Below are positions 1 through 7,917 of a stretch of DNA of 14,999 nt, piece by piece. Position 1 is the first letter of the stretch; each line of letters begins with the position of its first letter. This DNA comes from Thermomucor indicae-seudaticae. Its lineage: Eukaryota > Mucoromycota > Mucoromycetes > Mucorales > Lichtheimiaceae. The notes beneath the pieces were generated by a model that searched no databases, was not told the origin of the DNA, and worked only from the letters and a program-made list of their open reading frames with translations. The translations under genes were made by a program, and so were the position numbers. Where the stretch lies: contig JSYX01000737.1 in the NCBI GenBank assembly GCA_000787465.1, positions 1 to 14,999 on the forward strand, given 5' to 3'.

Positions 1-246
1 CGGATAGGGTCATCTAATTGGATGCCGCGAGATATCTACGCATGTGGTTCCAGGGTGTGTTGGGGTATCCAGCAGGATGTCCAGGATCTACCAGTCTGAG
101 ACCTTCCGCCAGAAGGAGTATTTCCGAAAACGAGACACCCGCCTTCGGGATGGATGGTTCATAAACAGCAAAGGGGAAACTTGTACTCAATATATGTACA
201 AAATAATCGACGGTCAGGTCCATCTCAAAGGCATTAAAGATGTATA

Positions 247-493
247 GGACTGGAAAAAAAGATGCATTCATTTTTTTTCAAACTGCTGTGTATCTTGTTC
301 TGCTTCATGTATCAAAACGCTTCAAAAACATAATCAATCAAAAACTTCTCGACTACTATTGTCTTTGGCATGATGACGTTTCGTGGTGTTTAAAAGATAC
401 CTGGCATAGTGCCGAATCTCCGAGGTTGGAAAAAACAGGTGAAAATTGCGGGATCTTAAACCATAAAATTGAATGCATCTTTTTTTGCAGACC
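247..493. mobile_element. Inverted-repeat insertion (putative MITE) inside the transposase intron
   Basis: Positions 247-270 and 470-493 are inverted copies matching at 22 of 24 bases. The shared core reads AAAAAAAGATGCATTCA. The pair lies inside the inferred 318-nt intron (242-559). Removing 247 bp would leave about 71 nt, close to other introns in this window. Target-site duplication is unclear: GAC occurs at 248-250 and 490-492, which would fit a 3-bp duplication if the element is 251-489. No coding potential was seen between the arms. It could also be a chance hairpin in AT-rich DNA, but the arm length argues against that. Confidence 0.5.
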
Positions 494-924
494 TTTAAGT
501 GCCCATCCAACTGCTTTTTTTTTCGCAACTTACAGGATAATGAACTTCGGTTTTATTAGATTCTGGAAGAGCGAGGACTATGGCGAAATGGGATGCTATC
601 AAAAAAAGCGAGAAGCATCTTATCAGCGCAACCTGATTTTGCTCATGAAAAAAACAGCGCTTGCACATGCTGTTGAAGGTCGCGGCCATATATTCGAACT
701 ATACCCAATATTTCATTGTGAATGCAACTTCATAGAGCGTTATTGTGGAGCGGCGAAAAAGCAAGTGCGTAAACGCTGTGATTACACGCTTTAAAAGCCT
801 CCAGCGCACTGTTCCCGAAATTCTTGACGACATCCCTTTGGAAATGATAAGGAACTTTGCACGGAAAGCATGGCGTTATATCGACGCATACCATCAGGGT
901 CTCGAAGGACGCGACGCTCTGGAC

Positions 925-1006
925 TAGGGCTCCGAATTGGCCAAGTCGATCGGTCGGCACAAAAAGTTTCTGCCGATACGAGTCGGTCGGAAACCTCGGA
1001 GCCCTA
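925..1006. mobile_element. 82-bp hAT-type MITE with perfect 8-bp target duplication
   Basis: The ends are perfect 11-bp terminal inverted repeats, TAGGGCTCCGA at 925-935 and TCGGAGCCCTA at 996-1006. The 8-bp sequence CTCTGGAC stands directly outside both ends (917-924 and 1007-1014). An 8-bp duplication with TAGGG-type termini is the signature of hAT transposons. The interior has no reading frame and partly folds back on itself (GATCGGTCGGCA against TGCCGATACGAGTC). It interrupts the DDE transposase relic, so it arrived after that gene was in place. The perfect duplication suggests a fairly recent insertion. Confidence 0.9.
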
Positions 1007-1157
1007 CTCTGGACGCAACAAAAAAGTACAAGTCTCACAGGAGAGTAAGAGTAGACATGTAAACTTTCACCACCTTGACCTTTATATATAACCATAATTA
1101 AAGCACCGATTAAGTCGCCGATTTAAAAGAAAAATTTGTCCTTTTTATTCGATCCAG

Positions 1158-1546
1158 TGTCGATTTAAGCTGACTTGCACCATACAATTGGCGAAGGATG
1201 GTCGTGGCTACGTCGCGCAGGAGCTGGGCCCAACCTTGCAATTCCCGACTGACGAAGAACGGATACCGTTATTCTTCGGAATTATGGTCCCGTACTTGTT
1301 TATAGTGAAGGTACGTTTACACCAAGTTTGAACGCTGAGTGCCTACCCTTATCTTTTTAATAGGAAAGGATTGAAAAAAAAGCGCTCGGATCCTACAAGA
1401 TGCTTGGAACCGCGATAAGAGCAAGTTCGGAAGCCAATCACCACCACCTGAAAACACTTTTAACGGAAGTACCTGGCTTGGACCAAAGCCATCGAAACCA
1501 GCATCGGTTCCCCCGCTACCAGAGGACTTACAGGATATGTAAATAA
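1158..1546 (+). CDS. Unrecognised spliced exon pair (partial gene or relic)
   Basis: I do not recognise this product. An acceptor GATCCAG precedes 1158. The frame from 1158 to 1310 (51 codons) reads through GRGYVAQELGPTLQFPTDEE and IMVPYLFIVK to a good donor, GTACGT. A 53-nt intron (1311-1363) ends in TTTTTAATAG, and the frame continues in phase 0 (ERIEKKALGSYKML) to TAA at 1544-1546. No in-frame ATG is present, so an upstream exon is missing or the piece is a relic. If the A8 run at 1374-1381 had one base fewer, the frame would read ARILQDAWNRDKSKFGSQS and end in a Pro-rich tail (PSKPASVPPLPEDLQDM) at 1542. That tail looks at least as protein-like, so a one-base indel is possible. Confidence 0.35.
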
Positions 1547-2899
1547 TATAAAGCATATAATTACAGTATGCCCTACATATATGACAGAATATGTGATCAG
1601 CATCCGTCTTCAGCTTTTTTATCAGCGCCTTTTCCTCTTTTTATTGACTGCCACTGTGGGAAGGATGAGTGGATATTTTGGCGTATTCAAACATTTAACC
1701 GTGCCATAGGCTTATATTAAGTTGGGTAGGATTCTGTATGGCAGTTTACAGAACGGTGAAAATGTTTTTTTCAAGGACAATATCCCATCTTCCCCTTAAA
1801 AGAACATTGTTATAGTGTAGTGAATAATGTCTCTGATTTGTATTGAATTCTTGTGCTATCCTCGAATACATGTTTGATCCATAATAAGACTGTTTTCCTC
1901 CGCATGAAGAGACGGCAGCACCATCGCATGATTGCTACAACCAATGCACGTTTCATTTGCGTTTGCAGTGTATATTTTGTTTGGGGCAAAACGATCAGGC
2001 CTACACCAAATAATTGTCAACTGCTTGTTTTCTCGTCCGAGGTTGGTCCTCACGACTACACGGTAATTGGGAAACATCCCAAGCGCGGAATGGTCTTGAA
2101 AGAGCGTAAACGTTCAGGAAAAGACTAGCGCTATCTGCCGAATTAATTTGCGCTCAAAAACTATGCTCTCATCGCGGTGGACATCGGTTAAATATGCGTT
2201 AATCTAGAGTCGGGTTTGCCGCAACGACCTTTGCAATGACTTTGTCTTTACACTGCGCTTTCAGGGCCAAAACTTGGAGCCACAGCTTGGGACGACAGAA
2301 TTGGGGCAATGGTGCTATATTATCGAAAGTCCGTGAGGTGGTCAACTTGGCCGAGACCGTCTGCATAAGTGTGATCTATTCACTTATCCTGTCACCCTGC
2401 TCCACTTTGTTGCATGTTTTTTTCCTCCAAGCTGTTTCGTCCTAACGCTTTCGTCTCGTTCAATTTTTAGACTTCCTCGGTTATGACAACAGCAGCAGAA
2501 ATGCCCGGATTGTAGCTTGCATTACAAACGAAGTGGATTGTTTCTTTCCTGGAAGACCGAAGACAGAACTTGCATGCAGTTGATAACTACAACCACGAAT
2601 GTTAATTAACATGTCGTCGTTGCCTTCCTTATCGCGTGCTCACCAATGCAAGTATCTATTTGGGCGCGCAAAAAATTATATGGATCGATTTCTGCGACCG
2701 CGGAAAAGGGTTTTCGCGACCCTCGAGAGGTAATTTTTACCTCGGAAATCAGACACTGGAGACATACGTCAACGGCAAATGTTTGCTGTGCCCTTTACTC
2801 ATTATGACGTCTAACAACATGTAATATACAAAATGGTCACTGCTTGGCGCAAAACAACGACACTGACGACTGTGGTGATAGTTTGGCGGCTCCGTGTGT
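1547..2899. other. Stretch without a recognisable gene
   Basis: Only short open frames with no family resemblance were found, for example 1853-2128 (+) and 2236-2445 (+). A 14-bp perfect palindrome, ATGTTAATTAACAT, lies at 2599-2612. The motif TTTGCGCTCAA near 2148-2158 recurs near 10194. The right end may hold the degraded N-terminal part of the Fanzor-like gene that follows, but I could not trace it with confidence. Confidence 0.5.
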
Positions 2900-4114
2900 C
2901 CACCGCGTTCCGCAAACATCGACAGTGCGATGGATTCGGCCAGGAACAACTCCCCTTGCGTTGTTAGGGGCTTTTTTAAACAAATCGCTCTGCGCGAGCT
3001 CGTCCATCTCAACAGAATGCAGAAAACATTGATATAACGAACATGCCAGGAGACTTTTACAAGAAGAAATTTACGTTCGCTGCTACAGATTACGGTGTGC
3101 ATACCATGTCGCAAACAGTCCCATTGACGCGGGAAAGACTTTATTTCACGTATCACTCCATAACCGATTTGCAGCCTTGGCAGAAAACGAAGCAAAACAG
3201 ACCACGTCTACTAATGTCAATAAATCGGTACAAATACCAGAAGCAATCGTTTCATTCGATAAGGTCAAGGTGCCAAAGACTTCCGCTATCAGGCCAAGGC
3301 ATATAGATAACATAAGCTTCAAGTCCAAGTTTGACAAAAGGCGGAACAGGAGAAAAAAGGTATGTTAAAGTAGCATTAGCCATTTGCTACTTGCATCATG
3401 CTAAACAAATGACGCGCTACAGATACGGGAAGGTACCCAAGCTCGAATCGTTTTATAACTCAAAGGCAGAGCGCAGAACGCAGCAGCCTCCGCACCAAGC
3501 AAGCCTATTCTTCATTGTGCGCACAGGAAAGACGATTCGTGCAAAATGCTGCCAAAGACAAAGGGGAGAAAGGAAGAGACTTTATACCTGTTATGTGCAT
3601 AGGCCGTGCTGGTACTGGTGTTGGCTCAAGAATCAAAGGCCGTTCCCTACGAGGCAGAAAGAAACCATGCTTCGAGCATCGACAGCAGAGGCAGTGGCGT
3701 TGGCGCACGAGTACAGATCCAGCAAGACGTGTGTGTTTTGTTATATGCCAGTGGTGCCTGCTAGAGCAACAGGAACGGTGAAAGGCAGCAAGCAGACGGT
3801 GTCGGTAAACGGCGTCCTTCAATGTCCCTGCTTATCTAGAAGTGCGGTTTCGTTATACCACATTCAATCGTGATAAACTTGCAGCTTTGGCTATAGCCAT
3901 TGCGGGAGCCACGCAATTGACGAGCAAGCAACGCCAAACACTACCTCCGTTTGACGGACATAAGGGACTGCACAATACCGAGACCAGTGAATTGATTTTG
4001 GACGACAAATTTCTGCACAAGTTGCCTTCTACGGACGGCGGAACTTTGGCTTCGGCGTACTTTGCAGACTTTTTAGACGCGAAGACAGCTTCCTCAGGAA
4101 GCATGGTCAGGTAA
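2900..4114 (+). pseudogene. Fanzor/TnpB-like RNA-guided nuclease relic (Cas12f1-like TNB type)
   Basis: Fanzors are eukaryotic relatives of TnpB, with a split RuvC nuclease domain and a zinc finger. Visible here, in order: a candidate RuvC-I block AMDSARNN (Asp codon 2933-2935); exon-like ITNMPGDFYKKKFTF and, across an in-phase intron 3095-3174, IDNISFKSKFDKRRNRRKK; FYNSKAERRTQ; then FIPVMCIGRAGTGVGSRIKG, which resembles the block before the zinc finger in mucoralean members as I recall them. Next comes EYRSSKTCVFC (Cys codons 3730 and 3739), then LQCPC (3823-3831), where the second Cys pair is shortened. RuvC-III is FNRDKLAALAIAIAG, with the Asp codon at 3872-3874. The pieces lie in different frames, with breaks near 3500, 3655-3670 and 3840-3862, and probably also where the exon ending at 3359 joins 3423. 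The gene is therefore broken, or the assembly has indels. The N-terminal region and the RuvC-II Glu were not identified. Confidence 0.62.
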
Positions 4115-4336
4115 GGCGTGACAGACAGACAGACAGACAGAGCAATGTCTAAAAGCGTTCTTTCAGACTCCGTATAGAACGCCTAAAAACATGTCCTAAG
4201 GCACAGTAATCGGGACAGTCAACGCCAACGGCTTTACGCGGAGAAGAAGTTCTACCAAAAGCGTAAGAATCACCTTGTCCAGACTGTCAGTGAAGATCAA
4301 TATCAGAAATGGCGAACACGCCGATGCCAATCGTAG
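4111..4336 (+). other. Possible 3' exon of the Fanzor-like gene, with GACA microsatellite
   Basis: The preceding frame ends ..SSGSMVR and is followed at once by GTAAGG (4111). An acceptor TTTCAG at 4161-4166 gives a 56-nt intron whose phase fits, continuing RLRIERLKT. If the A5 run near 4187-4191 lost one base, the frame would continue through HSNRDSQRQRLYAEKKFYQK and EDQYQKWRTRR to TAG at 4334-4336. This basic, helical-looking stretch reads like protein but I do not recognise it. The proposed intron contains a (GACA)5 microsatellite at 4120-4142. The alternative is that the gene stops at 4112-4114 and this is unrelated DNA. Confidence 0.3.
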
Positions 4337-5267
4337 GAACGCCTGCGTCGAATAGATGAAGTCTTCTGGATATGGAAGAGGACATAACCATATTGATGAA
4401 TTCTTTTGGAATTAAATGTACTTCTAGCAAAACACTCCAAAGCGTGAGAAATGTTGTTCGCCTATATTGGTCATTCAAGGATCAATCGATCATGCCTTTT
4501 GGTCTGCAGCATCCGGTAAGACACAGGCACGATTTCGGTATTCCTTTCTGGTTACTGGGCCAAAGTTTAAGCTGAATTGAAGAATCCGATGACCCATCGT
4601 AATACCTATCTGTTGGTTGGACCATTGACAGTGACCTAAAGACGGCTTTAATACACAGTAGTCGCAAGAGAACCTTGTGCTATCGGATAAGCCGAAATAC
4701 TTAGCACGAGGCAATCCAGCACAAGGCCTCAGTGAAGCTTACTCGTCCCAACTGAAATGACATTGTAAGCCGCATAGTGCTACTTTGGTAAATATATGCG
4801 ACGAGTGCATGGCCTTCTTTATGCGTTCCATGGCTGTCGTGTAGGAGAAAGAAAAGGCAGGTAGCTTTGTTTTCATCGGTAATACGAGACTGTGTTTGTT
4901 GTTTGTGTACAAAGACCTGTTCGATGAAAACCAGAAGCTTACTTGGACGAGTCAGGACTTGAGGAGCCTTATTCCGCTTACACTTGTTGCTCCCATGACG
5001 TGGCCTTGTTGCCGGAATAACACACGACGTTGGAGCAAGCGTCAGCAAGTGTTCAGCTCTCCAGTGCGTTTTCTGGTCTCGTATCTAGTGATGATGACCG
5101 TTAAAGTGAAACTTTTTATCATTAGACCTTTTGTCTTCCACGTCATTGAGTTCAGCAGAAACAGATGCAAGGGGGTGGATAACTCGACATGAGCATGCTT
5201 GAATCAAACGTTGTCACGTTGATTAAATGCATAACATTGACATATGTGATGACTTTTTTCGGTTGAA
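4337..5267. other. Stretch without a recognisable gene
   Basis: Several open frames of 60-115 codons occur on both strands (for example 4372-4575 + and 4490-4714 -). None shows a family motif, a supported start or a convincing splice structure. The right end is probably the promoter region of the secreted-protein gene that starts at 5340. Confidence 0.5.
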
Positions 5268-5269
5268 TT

Positions 5270-5339
5270 GCAAAATGCCTTCTTATCTTCTCCGTTCCTT
5301 TCAGTTATCCCTTTTTCCTTTTTTTCTCTCTCAAAAATA
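5270..5339 (+). promoter_or_regulatory. Pyrimidine-rich leader before the secreted orphan gene
   Basis: From 5278 to 5332 the plus strand is almost all C and T (TTCCTTTTTTTCTCTCTC near its end), then CAAAAATA, then the ATG at 5340. CT-rich tracts just upstream of start codons are common in fungal core promoters and 5' leaders. A similar tract precedes the ATG at 9105. No clear TATA box was seen. Confidence 0.45.
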
Positions 5340-5993
5340 ATGCAAAGCGTCTTTTTCCTAATCGCATGGCTGGGCGTTGTAAATGCCTTTGCTGTTGTCC
5401 GAAAGCCTGTGCAAGAAATACTGGGCTTAGAAGATGGATCGCATGGTAAAGAAAGAAAATATTAAAGACGTATATACTTCCAACGGCTGATGCGGTACAC
5501 AGGATATTCGTCTTTCTACCATCCTCATCATAATCACCATCAAACGAAGAGACTGCCTTACGCGACCATCGCTTTGTCCAATATCACTTATATCAATCCA
5601 GAAGCTCCGTTATATCTGGAAGGTCAAGTCATGGATGATACCGCACTACTACTACACCAGCTTCAAAAAGATCAATCACCCATCAGTTTCAAGTTTAGTA
5701 CGATTGCATGGGATAAGACGTCAGTGACGTGGTACACTCGGTTCCAGAGCGGCTATCCAGAGCCAGCAGATATCCGCGGCATCGTCCAAAGTATATCCTT
5801 ACAAGGGAACAACCGAGTAGCGCTGCAGATGGAGCCAGAGCCAGGAATGCGGCAAAGTCTTGGTTTAGTAGACAGTGCAAGTCAGAAGCGTGTCCGGCTG
5901 GATTGGGGTAATTCATCATTCAAAAGGAGACGGAAAACCATGGACGACACAGCTGCATTGCATCAGATAATCATGTCCGACGTGTTGTTTTGA
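5340..5993 (+). CDS. Small secreted or ER-lumenal protein of unknown function, 2 exons
   Basis: I do not recognise the family. Exon 1 (5340-5445) starts at an ATG after CAAAAATA and encodes a classic signal peptide (MQSVFFLIAWLGVVNAFA, residues 1-18). A 57-nt intron (5446-5502, GTAAAG to CACAG, with CTGAT as a likely branch site) joins in phase to exon 2 (5503-5993). The product is 198 aa. After the signal come a His-rich stretch (FYHPHHNHH, about residues 39-47), KR (about 50-51), which might be a Kex2-type site, and two N-glycosylation sequons (NIT, NSS). The basic KRRRK near residue 175 is unusual for a secreted protein. No second membrane segment is visible. It is tail to tail with the F-box gene, with stop codons only 63 bp apart. 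Intact signal peptide, splice sites and frame support a real gene; the function is unknown. Confidence 0.72.
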
Positions 5994-6056
5994 GAATAGA
6001 TATGTACATCGCATGAAATTTTGCTAAGGGATAAAGTGGTTGACCCTATTTGCCAC

Positions 6057-7211
6057 TCAATGGTTTACCTTGGAGGATCGCTCAGTAATAGTAGTAGTAG
6101 TAGTGATACAGGCAGAAACATGATCTAACTTGGCTCCTGCTTTGATCATGAGACGCACTGCCTTGTCCGATTTACCATGTCGCGTGGCATACGCGAGGCC
6201 CCGCAATGCCCGTGCAGCGTTTGGATCGGCATCTCGGTCCAACAGTATTTTGAGCACTCTGCAGCTTCCTGACTTTACGGCTTCATACAATGCCACACCC
6301 TGATGCGCGTTTACATCAACGCCATATTCCAGAAGGAGCATTAAACCGTCCACATCATCTCGACGGCAGACGTGTCTCAGCGGCCAATGTCGCTGGCATT
6401 GTGGATCCGCTCCGGCGTCCAAAAGGAGGCGCACGGTTCTTAGATCTTCGTTTGCAAACGCATAGCGAAGCGGAGCATTGTTGTTGGCGGAGGGCGTAGC
6501 GCCTGCGCGAAGCAAGCGATCCACAATTCTCCAGTGACCCTTGTAAGCCGCATTCTGGAGGGGAGCATCGTGATAGGCATGAACTTCTGCTCCAGGTAGC
6601 AAGAGATCAACGAGTTCTAGGTGACCGTCCAAGCAAGCGCCTCTCAAATGCCGCTCCCGGTTGGCATGAACATCGCACCCATAACGGGACATGACGTGCC
6701 TGACGAGCTCGACTTGGTTCTCTACACACGCGAGCATCAAGATGTCGTCTTCATGGATGATATCGACGGGATACTTTTCGACAATCCAGTCAATGACGGC
6801 TCGAGCACCCTGTATCGCCGCCACGTTGAGCAGGTGGCCAAGAGTTGCAGCACTACTACTACTCGAGTACATCACCGCATCCAGAATCTGGGCACACAGC
6901 TGCTTGTCGTCTCGTTCACATGCTTTCCAATAAAGCCAGTCGCCATCCGCTCGCGGATTGCAGTGCATCTGTAAAAGATGGTTAATTACGTTGCGATCCT
7001 TGGCCGCCATAGGGAGCGACATGGCGCGTTCGCCAAGTGCAGCGGATCTCCCGTATCGATGCAGAATGTACTGCGCTCGCACCAAAGACGAACACGAGAG
7101 CTGCCATAACCTTTTGGACACAAGGCGTAGCTCCGGATTTCGTGCCAAGATAAATATAATCTCCCATATTTCCAAAGGTAGCGGATCGTGGTGTCCTTTG
7201 CAATCATGCAT
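6057..7211 (-). CDS. F-box and ankyrin-repeat protein
   Basis: This is a single-exon gene of 384 aa. The N-terminus (residues 11-39, PLEIWEIIFILARNPELRLV then SKRLWQLS) fits an F-box, the module that binds Skp1 in SCF ubiquitin ligases. From about residue 120 to 365 follow roughly eight ankyrin-type repeats, recognisable by units such as LRGACLDGHLELVDLLL, LQNAAYKGHWRIVDRLLRAG and RTVRLLLDAGADP. Ankyrin repeats would serve as the substrate-binding part, so a substrate adaptor role is inferred. The ATG at 7211 is chosen because the F-box follows directly. Two trinucleotide runs encode homopolymers: (TAG)n on the plus strand near 6088-6102 gives poly-Thr close to the C-terminus, and (ACT)n near 6845-6860 gives a Ser tract (about 116-120). 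Such tracts can vary in length between strains. The gene faces away from the CCDC90-type gene, across about 700 bp. Confidence 0.85.
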   Translation of the reverse strand: MHDCKGHHDPLPLEIWEIIFILARNPELRLVSKRLWQLSCSSLVRAQYILHRYGRSAALGERAMSLPMAAKDRNVINHLLQMHCNPRADGDWLYWKACERDDKQLCAQILDAVMYSSSSSAATLGHLLNVAAIQGARAVIDWIVEKYPVDIIHEDDILMLACVENQVELVRHVMSRYGCDVHANRERHLRGACLDGHLELVDLLLPGAEVHAYHDAPLQNAAYKGHWRIVDRLLRAGATPSANNNAPLRYAFANEDLRTVRLLLDAGADPQCQRHWPLRHVCRRDDVDGLMLLLEYGVDVNAHQGVALYEAVKSGSCRVLKILLDRDADPNAARALRGLAYATRHGKSDKAVRLMIKAGAKLDHVSACITTTTTITERSSKVNH

Positions 7212-7917
7212 TGCTCTGGGTCGGGCTTTCTTTCCTTGCCTGATGGAACTTTAAAGTGCTGGGAAGGCTCTTAAAGAGACGTGCAAGGAAAGGGTACATT
7301 CAAAACCACAGTGAGCTAGAACATGAAAGAGTCAGATGTAATTCCGGTGGCTTGCCGTCGATACCATCAATCGCCAAGCTGGGTAACCAAGATGAAAAGT
7401 AATCTGGTCCTACAGTATCACACAAGCAAATCCATGAGCGGCTAAGGAGGTTTATATATCGTATACATTCAGTGAGCGAAATCCCTGTCTATCATCGCAG
7501 ACAATAACCAATTTAAAACATGATCCACCAGCCTGATGTTCTATCAGACCTGGTTGAATTTTCGCTATGGCACTGTAAAAGATGACAGCTTACAATAATG
7601 TTCTGCTGGTTTGGACAGTTCTTCTGATTAGCCGAAAGTGAGGACGGCTGTAAATCGGTTCGATCAGCAAGCCAGCTAGATAACATTATAACGTGATTTG
7701 CGACAACCGCATTGACCCAAAGGTCGGCACCAAGGCAGATAAGTAACCGCGATATAGTTCAACTGTTCGTTAAATTTTGTCTCCTGGAAAATGACCTATA
7801 AAGTAACGGTTATAGTTCGTTGGTCCACATTTCTAAGAGATCTTCATACAAGCGAGGGTATGTAACCAAGAAATCTTTATGCAAAAGCAAGATCCGTGTA
7901 ACCTTGCACCGGTAAAA
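7212..7917. promoter_or_regulatory. Divergent intergenic region between F-box and CCDC90-type genes
   Basis: These 706 bp separate two genes transcribed away from each other, so both promoters should lie here. A TATA-like stretch (TTTATATATCG) occurs near 7450-7460. No reading frame with support, no repeat pair and no RNA gene was recognised. Confidence 0.4.

Larger units (their letters stand above)
1..1062 (+). pseudogene. Fungal DDE (Tc1/mariner-like) transposase, C-terminal part, decayed
   Basis: This is the C-terminal half of a cut-and-paste transposase; the 5' part lies outside the window. The reading frame from about 44 to 241 carries RDGWFINSKGE, TQYMYK and VHLKGIKD. A GT..AG intron at 242-559 then joins in phase to ILEERGLWRNG. 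Further on come ILSAQPDFAHEK, GHIFELYP, FHCECNFIERY and GAAKKQVRKRCDYT, then IRNFARKAWRYIDAYHQGL. From memory, this motif order (the FHCE-NFIE-W/C-GAAK block, then R-F-A-RKA-RYIDAY) is typical of fungal DDE endonuclease transposases. The frame breaks at an A7 run (601-607), a second A7 run (648-654) and around 788-796. An inserted MITE (925-1006) places TAG directly after codon 922-924. Skipping the MITE and one target duplication lets the frame run on through KKYKSHRR to TAA at 1060-1062. It is not functional as it stands. The family is fairly secure; the exact mariner subfamily is not. Confidence 0.72.

Noticed and set aside
730..1095. 121-codon minus-strand frame
   Set aside because: It spans both the transposase end and the inserted MITE on the opposite strand, so it is a chance frame.
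2599..2612. Perfect palindrome ATGTTAATTAACAT
   Set aside because: Short AT-rich palindromes are expected by chance in such DNA; no repeat copy or gene start relates to it.
3505..3822. 105-codon minus-strand open frame over the Fanzor-like region
   Set aside because: It is the antisense shadow of the plus-strand segments that carry the CxxC motifs; it has no motif of its own.
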